Assembly: GCA_023376005.1 (NCBI GenBank)
Contig: CM042145.1
Coordinates: forward strand, 100,295,359 to 100,359,358
DNA: 64,000 bases
Direction of reading: 5' to 3'
Source: Doryteuthis pealeii
Taxonomy: Eukaryota > Mollusca > Cephalopoda > Myopsida > Loliginidae
In this document: positions 1-9,774 of the stretch, piece by piece
Numbering within the stretch: position 1 is the stretch's first letter
How the letters are laid out: the number at the start of each line of letters is the position of its first letter
Translations under genes and position numbers: made by a program
The notes under the pieces: generated by a model
What the model saw: the letters and a program-made list of their open reading frames with translations, nothing else
Told to the model about the DNA's origin: nothing
Databases searched by the model: none

Positions 1-2350
1 GAAATAATCAGAATATTTCGGTCATGACACTCAAGTGTGTCCTTACTGTTATTCTGAATGCGTCAAATTTCATCTCGTCTGACGATCGGCAAGATATAAT
101 TTCAGACCTGAAAGAACGCCTCCTGACGTTCAAATTGCCTGTGGATATGATTTCTATAACTGTGAGGGCCATGAAAACTCTGGCGGATAAGGAAAATTCC
201 AAGAAAATGTTGCAGACAATTTGTCAGGACTTGCTACAGTCATCCGATCGGTTCTTGTCATCTGTGATCCTTAACGAAAATCATAATCCCGTTGCTGAAG
301 AGGATGCTGTTATATGCCATTTGTTTACTTTGGGTGAAGTCGCCCAGCTTTTCCCTTCCTATGTGAGCACCCGGATCCTCCTCCTTGTTCAGAGCATTAT
401 CGCCTCTCCCTGCATCACGGAATTTGTCTCAAAATTCTCCCAGTCGTCGTCAACGTCCAACAGCCAGGAATCAGACACTCAGACCAATTCCCAAGGTTCG
501 ACCAGTCTCTCTTCGCAGCAAAAATTCAGCCAGGGTTCTTCCCAAGGCTCAGAGCCGCTGTCTCAGTTCACCGGATCTACATGGTGCAGCCGTGTCCGTG
601 GGCATGCATTCATAACGCTTGGAAAGTTCTGTCTCCAGAATGAAAATCTTGCCAAAAAATGCATTGCGGCTCTGGTGAGGGAGCTGGAAACGTCGACGGA
701 GGAAGCCATCAGAAACAACGTTGTGTTTATTCTTTGTGATCTGTGCATTCGTTACGCAACGCTGGTTGACCAGTACATCTCCAGGATTGCTGCTTGTCTT
801 AATGACTCGTCTCCACTGATCCGGAAACAAACATTGACATTGCTCACAATGCTTATCCAAGAGGATTACCTCAAATGGAAAGGCATTTTGTTTTATCGGT
901 TCATCACCACTCTTTTGGATGAGGAAAAAGAAATTCAGGAATTTTCTGAATATTGCCTTGTTCACTGTTTATTGGCTCGCAATCCGAATATCATGTTTTA
1001 CCATTTCATTGAGTGCATTTTCTATTTCAACAATTATCAAAAACATTCGATATACAATCGATTCTCCCAGGACCTGGAGGATAAAAATCTTGTGTCTCTT
1101 CTTGGGAAATCTAAATCCCATCTTCGACAACAACTCTACGCCTTTATGCTCCAACACATGACCGATGAACAAAAGTTTAATCTGTCAGCAAAACTCAACC
1201 AAGAAATTTTGGCTGGAGTCGTTGATGGAATTATTCCTCTGGATTCGGAAGGTGTCATAATTCTCCAGGATACTCTGGTCATACTTTGTTGCGAAGAGAT
1301 CAAGCTGTCTCTGATTGCCAACAGGACATCTGACGAGAATATGGACGAAGAAGATATGGCTGCTGCCGTAATTGCAACTGCAAAGAAACACCTAATCACT
1401 AAAGTGATGAAGAAAAATGTAATTGAAAATATCATTCCGATCGTCACATCGTTAAAACATCTTCTGGAGACTAAACGCTCACCTGTACTCAAAGAATTGA
1501 TGCTTTACCTGCGGCAATTGGTGAAAGATTTCAAAAACGAAATCAAAGAAATCCTCGTCTCTGATAAACAGCTTGCCAACGAAATCGAATTTGATCTTCG
1601 CAAATTCGAAGAACAGCAGGAACTTGAAGAACAGCGCCAAAACCAAAAATCTCCCTTGCCGGACGTGAATGGGAATCGCCGGATGAGCATCTCTTGTGCC
1701 GTCGCACCTCTCGCACCATCTGCAGCGCCAGAAGCGACAAACCCGCCTGAGAAATCACCTGTCAACCAACTCGTCCCCAGTGTTGCTAATATATCATTGT
1801 CGAAACAGGCCATCTTGAATTCAGCTAAGAAATCCCTTCAAAGAATCAAAATGACAAATAATGAACGACGTTCTTCATTGGCTGCCAATGTTAGCACCAC
1901 TTCTCCGAATGTAGGAGGAAATGTCCATAGCAGTCCGGGTGGGAACGTTTCTCGAAATATGTCTAAAGAGAATACATCACCAGTGAACAGAGGTGTCTCT
2001 CGTGCTGTAAGCACACCATTCCCGATCGATGTAGGAATATCACGTTTGGTTCTGACCAGAATCTTTCTCTCGTTCCACCATCTCCAATTCAACAGAACAG
2101 TGGTTCTTTTGATTTATTCGATTCGAACTCTATCAAGACTCCATCGTTAAACAAAATTGAACAAGAAAATAAATCTGATGTCATTCATTTGAACTCGCCA
2201 GACAAGGTCTCGGCACCGCCCAAAGTTTGGAAAATTACCTCAAACAAATCCATGTCCAAAGCTGAAAATACGGATGATGAAGATTCCGATGATCAGAACA
2301 AATCTGCTGGAGTTCGAAAAATCAGAGGAATTCGCTTAAGTTATAAATAA
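1..2350 (+). CDS. NCAPD3: Condensin-2 complex subunit D3, 3' half (5' partial; apparent frameshift near 2034)
   Basis: HEAT-repeat subunit of condensin II, which compacts and resolves mitotic chromosomes in the nucleus. The frame is open from base 3 (NNQNISVMTLKC...), so the ATG at 24 is internal and the gene continues upstream of the window. The family is recognised by long near-identical stretches to vertebrate D3: RKQTLTLLTMLIQEDYLKWK (about 816-875), then FYHFIECIFYFNNYQKH, then ENIIPIVTSLKHLLE, then AILNSAKKSL. A Ser/Gln-rich insert (about 430-560) interrupts the HEAT region. The tail after about 1610 is low-complexity and basic, as in the family. After RAVSTPFPIDV the frame read so far gives an unrelated tail and stops at 2150. 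The next frame instead gives NITFGSDQNLSLVPP and so on to TAA at 2348-2350, matching the conserved (D/N)-V/I-TFG motif of D3 tails. I therefore call the CDS to 2350 with a one-base deletion near 2034. About 782 of roughly 1500 residues are visible. No intron is seen. Confidence 0.94.
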
Positions 2351-2583
2351 TTGTGAGAAATGTTTCCTGTAAATTTTTTTTTTTTTTTTTACCCCTCTCT
2401 TTTTACCCCTCAAATTAAGGGCAGTGGGGAAAAAGAAAATCGAAGCAGATTGCCTATAAATCATGAGTTACAGGCTTAAGAATCTTTTTTTTTTTCTTTA
2501 TTTTATTATCTTTTTATCATTATATTTTTGGCAAAACTTTTCAAATTTTCTTTAAATTGCTTAGTCTTCAATCTTGTCTACAA

Positions 2584-2589
2584 ATTAAA
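2584..2589 (+). promoter_or_regulatory. Possible NCAPD3 polyadenylation signal (ATTAAA)
   Basis: ATTAAA lies about 234 nt after the NCAPD3 stop codon and just before an (AT)n/(AC)n tract. It is the first hexamer of this kind that I see in the 3' flank. The match is short and could be chance in AT-rich DNA. Confidence 0.3.
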
Positions 2590-2590
2590 T

Positions 2591-2597
<7 letters not shown>

Positions 2598-2635
<38 letters not shown>

Positions 2636-2646
2636 TACATACATAT

Positions 2647-2687
<41 letters not shown>

Positions 2688-2735
2688 TATGCACACACAC
2701 ACACACACACATACATACATACATATGCACACATA
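2598..2735. repeat. (AT)n-(AC)n compound microsatellite
   Basis: About 28 bases of alternating TA are followed by interrupted CA repeats with TACATACATATGC spacers. Open frames here (YIYIYI..., THTHTH...) are repeat artefacts and not genes. Confidence 0.95.
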
Positions 2736-2789
2736 CCTTTAAATTGTTTATAAACACAATATAAATTCATACATTGTGTTCATATATAT

Positions 2790-2940
2790 ATAATAGTAAT
2801 AGTGGAAAAGAGTGAAGAGTTTACCATGGTTTTTGTTCTAAATCATCGCATCAAGACCCTACCTTATACTAGGATCCTGATGAGATCATTTAGATCGAAA
2901 CCATTGTACATCCATAACTCTTTTTCACTATTACTACTAT
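2790..2940 (+). ncRNA. Hammerhead-ribozyme-like motif inside a short inverted repeat
   Basis: CTGATGAG at 2877-2884 is followed by stem II GATC (2884-2887), loop ATTTA and GATC (2893-2896). Then come GAAAC (2897-2901), a 4-nt loop CATT and GTA (2906-2908). Every invariant hammerhead core nucleotide is present, and stem II is a perfect 4-bp helix with a 5-nt loop. Stem I pairs AGGAT with CATCC in four of five positions. The motif sits between AATAGTAATAGTGGAAAAGA (about 2790) and its near-complement ending about 2940, so the outer arms extend stem I. Small hammerheads with minimal stem III are known in Penelope-like elements and retrozymes. Self-cleavage is inferred, not shown. Confidence 0.5.
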
Positions 2941-3029
2941 TATTATTGCTCTATGTTTTCCATATATTGAGCACTTTTGGATAATTTATTAATGTCACTT
3001 CAATGGAAAAGTTAAAGTGGCAATTAGAT

Positions 3030-3036
<7 letters not shown>

Positions 3037-3080
<44 letters not shown>
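3037..3080. repeat. (AT)n microsatellite
   Basis: Pure alternating AT run of more than 40 bases. Similar runs recur at about 3190-3220, 5880-5908, 6069-6102, 7038-7075, 24497-24537, 30355-30390, 31311-31342, 47427-47485, 49945-49975 and 54683-54722. Confidence 0.9.
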
Positions 3081-3187
3081 TATACAAACACTGATCCCAT
3101 CTGATCTATCCATATTTACTAAGCTATTCGGTGAGGGTATGTTAACATCTACTAGAATAATAGATTTAGATACAAAAGGCACAAATA

Positions 3188-3221
<34 letters not shown>

Positions 3222-3223
<2 letters not shown>

Positions 3224-3502
3224 GTGATGCTGATAGCTTTTTGATTTAGTATGTCCTGGGACACACATATTTGCTTTGAATGAGTCACCGGGAAAAATTA
3301 TGGATCCCAACTAAAGCCGTCTAACTCCTACCTTGTAACCTATCCTGTGTAATTCGTTTCTAAGAAACTATTGAAATGTATCTACAGTTAGCTTGAAATG
3401 GTGTGGGAAGAAAAAAGAGAATGCCTCGGATGCATGGATATGATTTTACTGTGTCCTTTTAGATTTTTATGTGTCAGGGACGCGTAATTATCAGCATCTC
3501 TG
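3222..3502 (+). mobile_element. Short TIR transposon with 6-bp TSD, copy A
   Basis: A 281-bp non-coding element. It begins CAGTGATGCTGATAGC and ends TATCAGCATCTCTG, giving inverted terminal repeats of about 14 bp (CAGwGATGCTGATA). It is flanked by the direct repeat TATATG (3216-3221 and 3503-3508), though the AT-rich left flank makes this TSD weaker evidence than in the other copies. The body (GTGTCCTGGGACACAC..., then CTAACTCCTACCTTGTAACC) is shared with 13254-13511, 24927-25260 and 54741-55006. The CAG ends recall hAT transposons. It carries no transposase. Confidence 0.85.
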
Positions 3503-3804
3503 TATATGTGTATAAACACACACACTCACACAGAAACTGACTTTTAATTGCTGCATAAAAAACTTGTTTCTTTCTTTTTAAACATAAATCTTTCAAATTT
3601 ATTTTGATTCTTGACTGGCTGACTATTTTCGGTCTTATCAACTGGAAAGATAAGGAGTGACTTTTATTTTCAATTATCAACTTTGATTTTTTCACAGGTA
3701 CAAAACATTTCAGAAATTAGAGTGGGGTGGGGTAATTTGGGTAGAATTTTTTGATTTTAAAAATTTCTCTGATTTTGGCTGCGATATATTAAAAAGATGG
3801 AAGT

Positions 3805-4066
3805 ACATGGTGTAATGGTTAGAGTTGTAGGAAATGGACTTATCTACCCGAATTCAAATCCTAGATGAGACTGTTTGCATTTTACATGGTGCTAATACCT
3901 TTGGGAAAGGTATGCATCCAACTACTCTCCTTCCGGCTATGGGTAAGTAGTAGGGCAGACTGGGCTCTTTAAGCTTGGCTAGGTAACCAGTCTAGAAGGA
4001 AAACTCTGAATTCAAACCTGTTAAACTCCACTTAAAAATTGACCTTGTGGCACATCCATCTCATGT
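3805..4066 (+). mobile_element. tRNA-headed SINE, family 2 (GTGTAATGGTTA type)
   Basis: It begins with an A-box-like GGTGTAATGGTTAGAG and has a degenerate B box (GAATTCAAATCC). A body follows reading ACCTTTGGGAAAGGTATGCA, then GGGCTCTTTAA and CTGTTAAACTCC. The same body recurs, whole or truncated, at 29222-29487 (-), 30131-30345 (+), 55437-55606 (+), 56828-56990 (+), 59158-59732 (-) and 61972-62163 (-). The promoter-like head and dispersion support a Pol III retroposon. Confidence 0.7.
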
Positions 4067-4496
4067 GGAGAAAAGATAGCATTTTATTCATGCAATATCA
4101 CTTATCAACAAAGGACCTTTTATATATTGTTTCTAAAAAAAAATTGTGAAGACCTGAAAAGACGAGGCTCTGATTAAGACTAATCATGAAGTTCAAATTG
4201 TTTTTTTGTTTTTTTTTTTCCACTCTACGGAGTTTGTCATTTTTTAATTATGCTGTAAGAATAATAATCCTTTTTCTTTTTTTTCTTTTTTTAACCAATC
4301 AAGTTCGCTGTTTTACAAAACAAAACTGTTGGTCAAGTGCATCGAGTTCGGTAATAATAAAATACTCAGATCCAGCGGAAAAATAGCATCACGCAAACGA
4401 ATTAACGAATATGAGTTATCCCCCTTCCATCGACAGTGGAATTAACAATTTATTAACGGCAGCGCTATAATACGTCGATTGCATCTCTTGTAGAGG

Positions 4497-4672
4497 GGAA
4501 TACTCACCCCCAAAGAGTGTCCTGCGTATAACACAAACTGCATCTGATGGTGAGGATCCATTTCTGGAGGTTTGGGGAGTGTGGGGACATTACCATTACT
4601 CCCATGTTCACTATGATATGAAGTAGTAGTACCTGTTAGGGTCCCATCATGGGTTGAATAGATCTATTTAAA
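4497..4672 (-). repeat. Dispersed repeat R (ACCCATAGATGGGACCCT type), fragment
   Basis: The reverse strand carries the module TTTAACCCATAGATGGGACC, AACAGGTACTACCACTCC and GTAATGGCAATGAAGGGG. This module recurs at 7955-8075, 9775-10204, 19300-19500, 32784-32885, 33174-33335, 37993-38160, 53270-53380, 53505-53935, 56372-56825, 60020-60640 and 62395-62680. No coding capacity is evident. The class is unknown. Confidence 0.7.
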
Positions 4673-4933
4673 AATCATTCGTATTCGATAGGAATATACG
4701 ATGCCATATAACTGAATTATTTGTATTAAGAATAGTTACTTGAAGCCATAACTGTTTACTAAGGATTATTATTATTAATTACTTGAAGCCATATAATTAT
4801 TAGTATTGGATAAGAATACTTCAAACCATACAACAGTGTGCAAATTTTTTTGTCCTTTATATTTCCATTAATTTCTGTCAAATATGAATAAAAGTTTATT
4901 TATTGTCATAAATCGGTGGAAACCAGTCTGTTC

Positions 4934-5560
4934 ATTATCTATCTATCTATCCTGTTCATTATCTATCTATCTATCTGTTCATATCTATTCTGTTCTATCT
5001 ATCTATCTGTCTATCTATTCTGTTTCTATCTGTCTATCTATTCTGTTTCTATCTATCTATCTATCTATTCTGTTTCTATCTGTCTATCTATTCTGTTTCT
5101 ATCTATCTATCTATTCTGTTTCTATCTATCTATCTATTCTATCTATCTATTCTGTTTCTATCTATCTATCTATTATCTATTCTGTTTCTATCTATCTATC
5201 TATCTATCTATCTATTCTGTTCATATCTATCTATCTATCTGTTCTGTTCTGTTCTGTTCAGATCTGTTCATGTCTATCTATCTATTCTGTTCTGTTCATA
5301 TCTATCTATCTTTCTATTTTGGGCATATCTATCCTGCACATATCTATCTATTCTGTTCATATCTCTCTATCTATCTAATCTGTGCATATCTATCTATTTC
5401 TCTCTCTATTATATGCATATCCCTATCTCTATTCTATGCATATGCCTCTATCCTGTATATATCTATCTATTCTGTATGTATATATATATATATCTATTCT
5501 GTATATATCTATCGATCTATCTATTCTGTATATATCTATCCTGCTCATATCTATCTATCC
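4934..5560. repeat. Long (TCTA)n microsatellite array
   Basis: About 620 bp of TCTA tetranucleotides broken by higher-order TTCTGTT and CATATC interruptions. Because the interruptions often keep the frame, the array reads as YLSIYLSIYSVSIYLS-type proteins in two frames. These are artefacts of the repeat. Confidence 0.97.
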
Positions 5561-5877
5561 ATCAAATGTTTCTGATAGTTGTTTTAGATCCTTCAAAATT
5601 ATGCTGAAAAAATGATTTACATGATATCTCCGAGAAGTCTTAACTACTAATTCAACTAAAAGTCAGTCAATATTTAAGAATATCCCCTTGATTGTAGTAT
5701 GCAGCAATTGGTCAGTTTCACAAGGGGTCCCATACACATGCAAAGGACAAATAATGTATATATGTATAGGTTGTGCCAATTATTTTGTATATACAACTAT
5801 ATAACATTATATAAAACACGCATAATTGCATACAGATAAGCATGCTTGCTTGCACACACATACTCATACATTTGTGG

Positions 5878-5911
<34 letters not shown>

Positions 5912-5929
5912 TACAATACATTTAAAAGT
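5561..5929. other. Intergenic stretch, nothing recognised
   Basis: AT-rich unique-looking sequence ending in an (AT)n tract (5880-5908). I see no exon, RNA gene or transposon end. Confidence 0.5.
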
Positions 5930-5990
5930 CCGTTTTAACAATGGTTTCGGAACATCACCTTTAGGTGATTGGTCGTCATCAGAAACGTTC
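5930..5990 (-). ncRNA. Hammerhead-ribozyme-like motif with long stem II
   Basis: Read on the minus strand: CTGATGA (5982-5976); a stem II whose tip is ATCACC-TAAA-GGTGAT, a perfect 6-bp helix with a 4-nt loop; then CGAAAC (5949-5944), CATT and GTT (about 5939-5937). Stem I can form between GCGTTT-like sequence before the core and AAAACG after the site, with one bulge. The GAAACCATTGT segment is the same as in the motif at 2877-2908, suggesting a common ancestor. The lower half of stem II has a bulge and a mismatch. Confidence 0.45.
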
Positions 5991-6063
5991 TCTTTTTATA
6001 AATACAGTTCTTACAGAAGTAATTGAGCACTTTATTATCATTTCTCCAATACTAACAAGGAAT

Positions 6064-6104
<41 letters not shown>

Positions 6105-6384
6105 AAATAATTTTTGGTTGTTTTAGAAGTATGATATATATATATATATATATTCTGTGTGTTTATATAAACTTGTTAATCATGAACTGCTTCTTTTTAT
6201 TTTTAAATGAACTGCTTTGCAAATAATTAACAAAAACAAAAATAATGTGTTTATTTTTGCTGTACCTAAAAATATCTTATAACCAAAATAAATGAAAATG
6301 TAATCATTTTTATAATCTTAACAGTTATTTTTTTACTTTATTTTTTAAACAATGTCCATCTTAATTTTCACTTTTATATTGAAA

Positions 6385-6535
6385 AATTTTATAGTTGTAT
6401 CTGAAATGCGACTTTGTAGTAAGTGAGTAAGCTATTATGTTCACTTTCGGTCTGATACCCTTGGGAAAGGTATTAACCCCCTCATCCCCAGCTATGGGTT
6501 AAAAAGTATCTCTACTGTTCTTCTACTTATGAATA
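6385..6535 (+). repeat. Dispersed repeat R' fragment (GGTATTAACCCCCTCATCCC type)
   Basis: Contains the head TGCGACTTTGTAGTAAGTGAG and the module TTCACTTTCGGTCTGATACC followed by CTTGGGAAAGGTATTAACCC. The complementary module occurs at 25262-25400, 41478-41705 and 57643-57905. It resembles SINE family 2 in its AAAGGTAT core but has a different flank. Confidence 0.55.
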
Positions 6536-7031
6536 CATTTGAAGTTGAACAAATCATTCATATATATATATATATGATTTGGCATTAAATAACCTACAAG
6601 GGTTGATATGTCATTTAACACCAATCAACCAACATAATTGAAGATTGTCAATTTAATTATATTGGAGATTGTTTTTTTTTGTTTTTGTTTCTTTTTCTTC
6701 TTTTTGATTTTAATCCTTTATCTACCAGAGTGCCCCAAACTGCTTGACGATCAAAATGCTAGACTCCCCCACCCCGAAAATGCTTGAGATTGTCAGCTCT
6801 TAGAAAATGGTTTAGAGTTTAAAAATAGAAATGAATTAAATGAATACATTTCTATTCAGTAGTAAAGGATCAGTGATGCGATACTAGCTTGTCAACCATT
6901 TCACTATGCTATTGCAAATGGCAGTGGTAGATAAAGAATTAAATCACATTTATTTTGTTTTTCCTTTTTTCAGATAGATATCCCAAATTCATTTAGATTA
7001 AAAATACCCATCTTTTGTGTGTGTGTGTGTG

Positions 7032-7075
<44 letters not shown>

Positions 7076-7080
<5 letters not shown>

Positions 7081-7420
7081 CCAATAGGTCACCTATTGGG
7101 TCATCCATTAGCCCTGGGTAGATAATTGGGATTAGGGAAAAGTAAGTTTGGAAAGCAAATTAAATTTTTTTTAAATTAATATGTTCAGAGAATTTAAAAG
7201 AAGAAAAAAATCATTTTGTAAGATTTCTAAGAAAAGGAACGTTTTTGACTTAATTACAAATAATTAGAACCAATTAAAATGGATTTTTTTTTTTTCAAAC
7301 ATAATTCAATCCTAGAACTAAGGAATATTTTGATATGAATTTTGTGTCATTAAACTCAATAGGAAAAAAGCCTTTAGGAAACAATCATTGATTCACTCAG
7401 CTTTGGTATATATATATATA
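7076..7420 (+). repeat. Dispersed repeat S (GGGTAGATAATTGGGATTAG), copy 1
   Basis: Starts near ACCCAATAGGTCACCTATTG, itself a small palindrome, and runs through AAAGTAAGTTTGGAAAGCAA to TCACTCAGCTTTGGTATA. Longer copies lie at 14284-14790 and 46465-46860. The ends are not resolved and no ORF is present. Confidence 0.65.
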
Positions 7421-7954
7421 TATATTATACACACACACACACACAAGAACAACATAAAGTAGAGCAAGAGTTGTTATTCACTAATCTTTACTTGGTGTGG
7501 TACTTACAATACCTGTTATTCCTAAGGGGTCACGACCGATGCTTAGGACACAAACTCTTGACATATGCAGGTGTGATCAGTATGACTGTGAGAAGAAAAA
7601 GATCTGTGATATCAGAGTGCAGGACCACATGATGAAGCCTTAAAGCTTTCTTGTAGAGTCAGGTGGTTACAACAAGATGCCTAACAAAGCAAACTTGTGT
7701 TTTGCACCTTCTGAAAAATTTAAATAGAGATCCCATTCCAAGATATCCTATCCATAGTTGAGCCTTGAAGAAAAGGACTCAGCAAATATAATTAACCTCT
7801 TCCCTTTCACTTTTTTTTTAATTACCCGTCCAAAACAAGGCAGGTTTTTTATTTGCTTAATTATCCCTTTTATATTTGATTAAGTGAATTTGAGAATATT
7901 TCAATAAAATTATCATTTTTGAAGTTATGAGTTTGAAATTTATCCTGTTATTAT
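7421..7954. other. Intergenic stretch, nothing recognised
   Basis: Short (AT)n/(AC)n tract, then sequence of higher complexity (about 7480-7700) without a credible ORF, splice structure or recognisable transposon end. Confidence 0.4.
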
Positions 7955-8354
7955 TATCCTGAGTATTTTCGGTATAGGCATTACCTTTCATTGTCATTAC
8001 TCCTAGATCCACTCTGACCCGGAGTGGTAGTACCTGTCAGGGTTCTATCTAAGGGTTAAATAGATTTTTAAAAATGTACTTGAGACTCATAGAAAACGGG
8101 AAATTATCGGCGAACGAAGCGTCTCAGTCTAGTAAATTTAGTTTCAGTGATAGAACACAAATACTCGGGATTGTGAAAAAAAATGTTCAGAATGCCTATC
8201 CCGTGAATACTCAGGATAATCAGGGAAGAGGTTAAATGATGAACCTGGTTGGGATCAAACTAATGACCCTGGTTGGGTAGCCATCACTCCAGTGCGTCTA
8301 AAACTGACCGTATGGTGAAAGAAAGGTTTTTTGCAAGTAACTTGCACGAGGGTG

Positions 8355-8480
8355 TATGAGTCCTGCATTAAGTAGGTTAAGAAATCATTGAGTATGTCTA
8401 TGTTGTAGTGAGTTTGAGCCTCACTGGGTGTCCCTTACATTCGTTCTTGTGCCACATCTAAGCGAAGCTTGGTAAATAAC
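8355..8480 (+). repeat. tRNA-related SINE family 3, truncated copy
   Basis: Reads TTGTAGTGAGTTTGAGCCTC, then TTCTTGTGCCACATCTAAGC and TTGGTAAATAACTGG. This is the body seen more completely at 16650-16790, 54553-54682 (-) and 61640-61955. Confidence 0.45.
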
Positions 8481-8696
8481 TGGATGTGTCGTGGGTTAAG
8501 AAGTTATTTTTTTCTTTAAAATCCAGTGAAATGTTTGTTCTTAATATTTGATATGCTTTTTGTAAAATGTATAGAAATTTTAACAGATTTTTTCTTCTCT
8601 TGAAATGACAATTTGAAGAAATAACTATAATAAAAGGCTGACTCAAAAAAAAGAAAACGTCTAATAAAAATGAGACATTAAAACTTGAATATATGT

Positions 8697-9455
8697 TTGT
8701 CAATTTCTTTCATCACCACTATGGAAAAGTACAGTCAATTGTTTGTGAGATGTTTGTCTAACTTGGATGGTTTGTGAGATGGGAGGTAAGTAGCTGAACA
8801 GCTGGCATTTTGTAGGGTGCAGCTTCCCAAGAGCACACACCATCCTTGTGTAGTTCTGCTCTAGCTTTTTCTCCAGGTGTTTTGTTATGGTCCAAGTGGT
8901 ACAGCCATACAATAGTACTGAAGTGACTACAGTCTTACTTGGATGGTTTGTAAGATGGGAGGTAAGTAGCCGTACAGCTGCCATTTTGTAGGGTGCAGCT
9001 TCCAGGATTTGTTCAAAACAGCATGCAGCATCCTTGCGTAGCTCCAATCTAGCTTTTTCTTCAGGTGTTGTGTTAAGGTCCAGGTGGTACAGCTATACAA
9101 TAGTACTGACATGGCTACAACCTGGAAGAATTCCTATTTTATTTTATCAGGGACATCAGATTTCCATATGGTCAATAAACTTGATAGCAGTCAATGTCTT
9201 TCCTATGCGTATGTTGACATCAGTTTCAAAAAGAGGAGATATGGCTACCAAGGTATTTGAAATGGTCTACTAATTTTAGAAGCTTGTCATTTAATGTAGA
9301 GAGGGCACCATCTTGTTTAAAACACATGAACTCTGTTTTATCCGAGTTCAAGTAGAGAGCAATGCATCTTGCTGCCTGCTCCAGGCTATGGAGCAGAAAT
9401 TCAGCTTGAGCAAGTGTATTTGTGAGAAGTGCTAGATCATGCTGGGCACTGTTGG
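8697..9455 (-). pseudogene. Non-LTR retrotransposon RT C-terminal relic
   Basis: Minus-strand translation in shifting frames gives LYLNSDKTEFMCFKQDGALS, then [46 protein letters not shown], then LHPTKWQLYGYLPPI and QTIQVR. This is the end of a LINE reverse transcriptase and the region after it, in a family very common in invertebrates. Frameshifts and stops break it, and about 178 bp are duplicated in tandem (8753-8930 against 8937-9114), so the VLLYGCTTW block appears twice. It is dead as a mobile element. Confidence 0.85.
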
Positions 9456-9464
9456 AGAAACAGA

Positions 9465-9683
9465 GACAAACTCATAAGCTGTGGACTTCTACACATGGAC
9501 ACATCAGTGTTAGTCGACCAGCAAAAACTTACATCCATTAGCTGTGTGTGGACGCTGGATGCCATCTAGAGAGATCCTCTAGATGGCATCCAGCGTCCAC
9601 ACACAGCTAATGGGTGTAAGTTTTTGCTGGTCGACTAACACTGATGTGTCCATGTGTAGAAGTCCACAGCTTATGAGTTTGTC
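9465..9683. repeat. Near-perfect inverted repeat, about 107-bp arms, 5-nt loop
   Basis: Arms 9465-9571 and 9577-9683 are reverse complements with one mismatch that I can see (ACATCCATT against ACACCCATT), closed by AGATC. The arm sequence (CTCTAGATGGCATCCAGCG, then TTTTTGCTGGTCGACTAACA) is itself a dispersed repeat, with a single-arm copy at 51449-51530. Confidence 0.95.
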
Positions 9684-9774
9684 CAGGAGTGATGGCTGAT
9701 AGGGACTGATGGCGAGATAGTCAAGGGGATCTGTGTTGTAACTCCCACAATGTATCACTTCTACTACAACCAAC

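Noticed and set aside
2528..2770. Open frames of Tyr-Ile and Thr-His repeats
   Set aside because: They are translations of (AT)n/(AC)n microsatellites on both strands.
4884..5610. Overlapping frames of up to 219 codons rich in YLSIYLS
   Set aside because: Produced by the TCTA array, whose units and interruptions avoid stops. No composition of a real protein.
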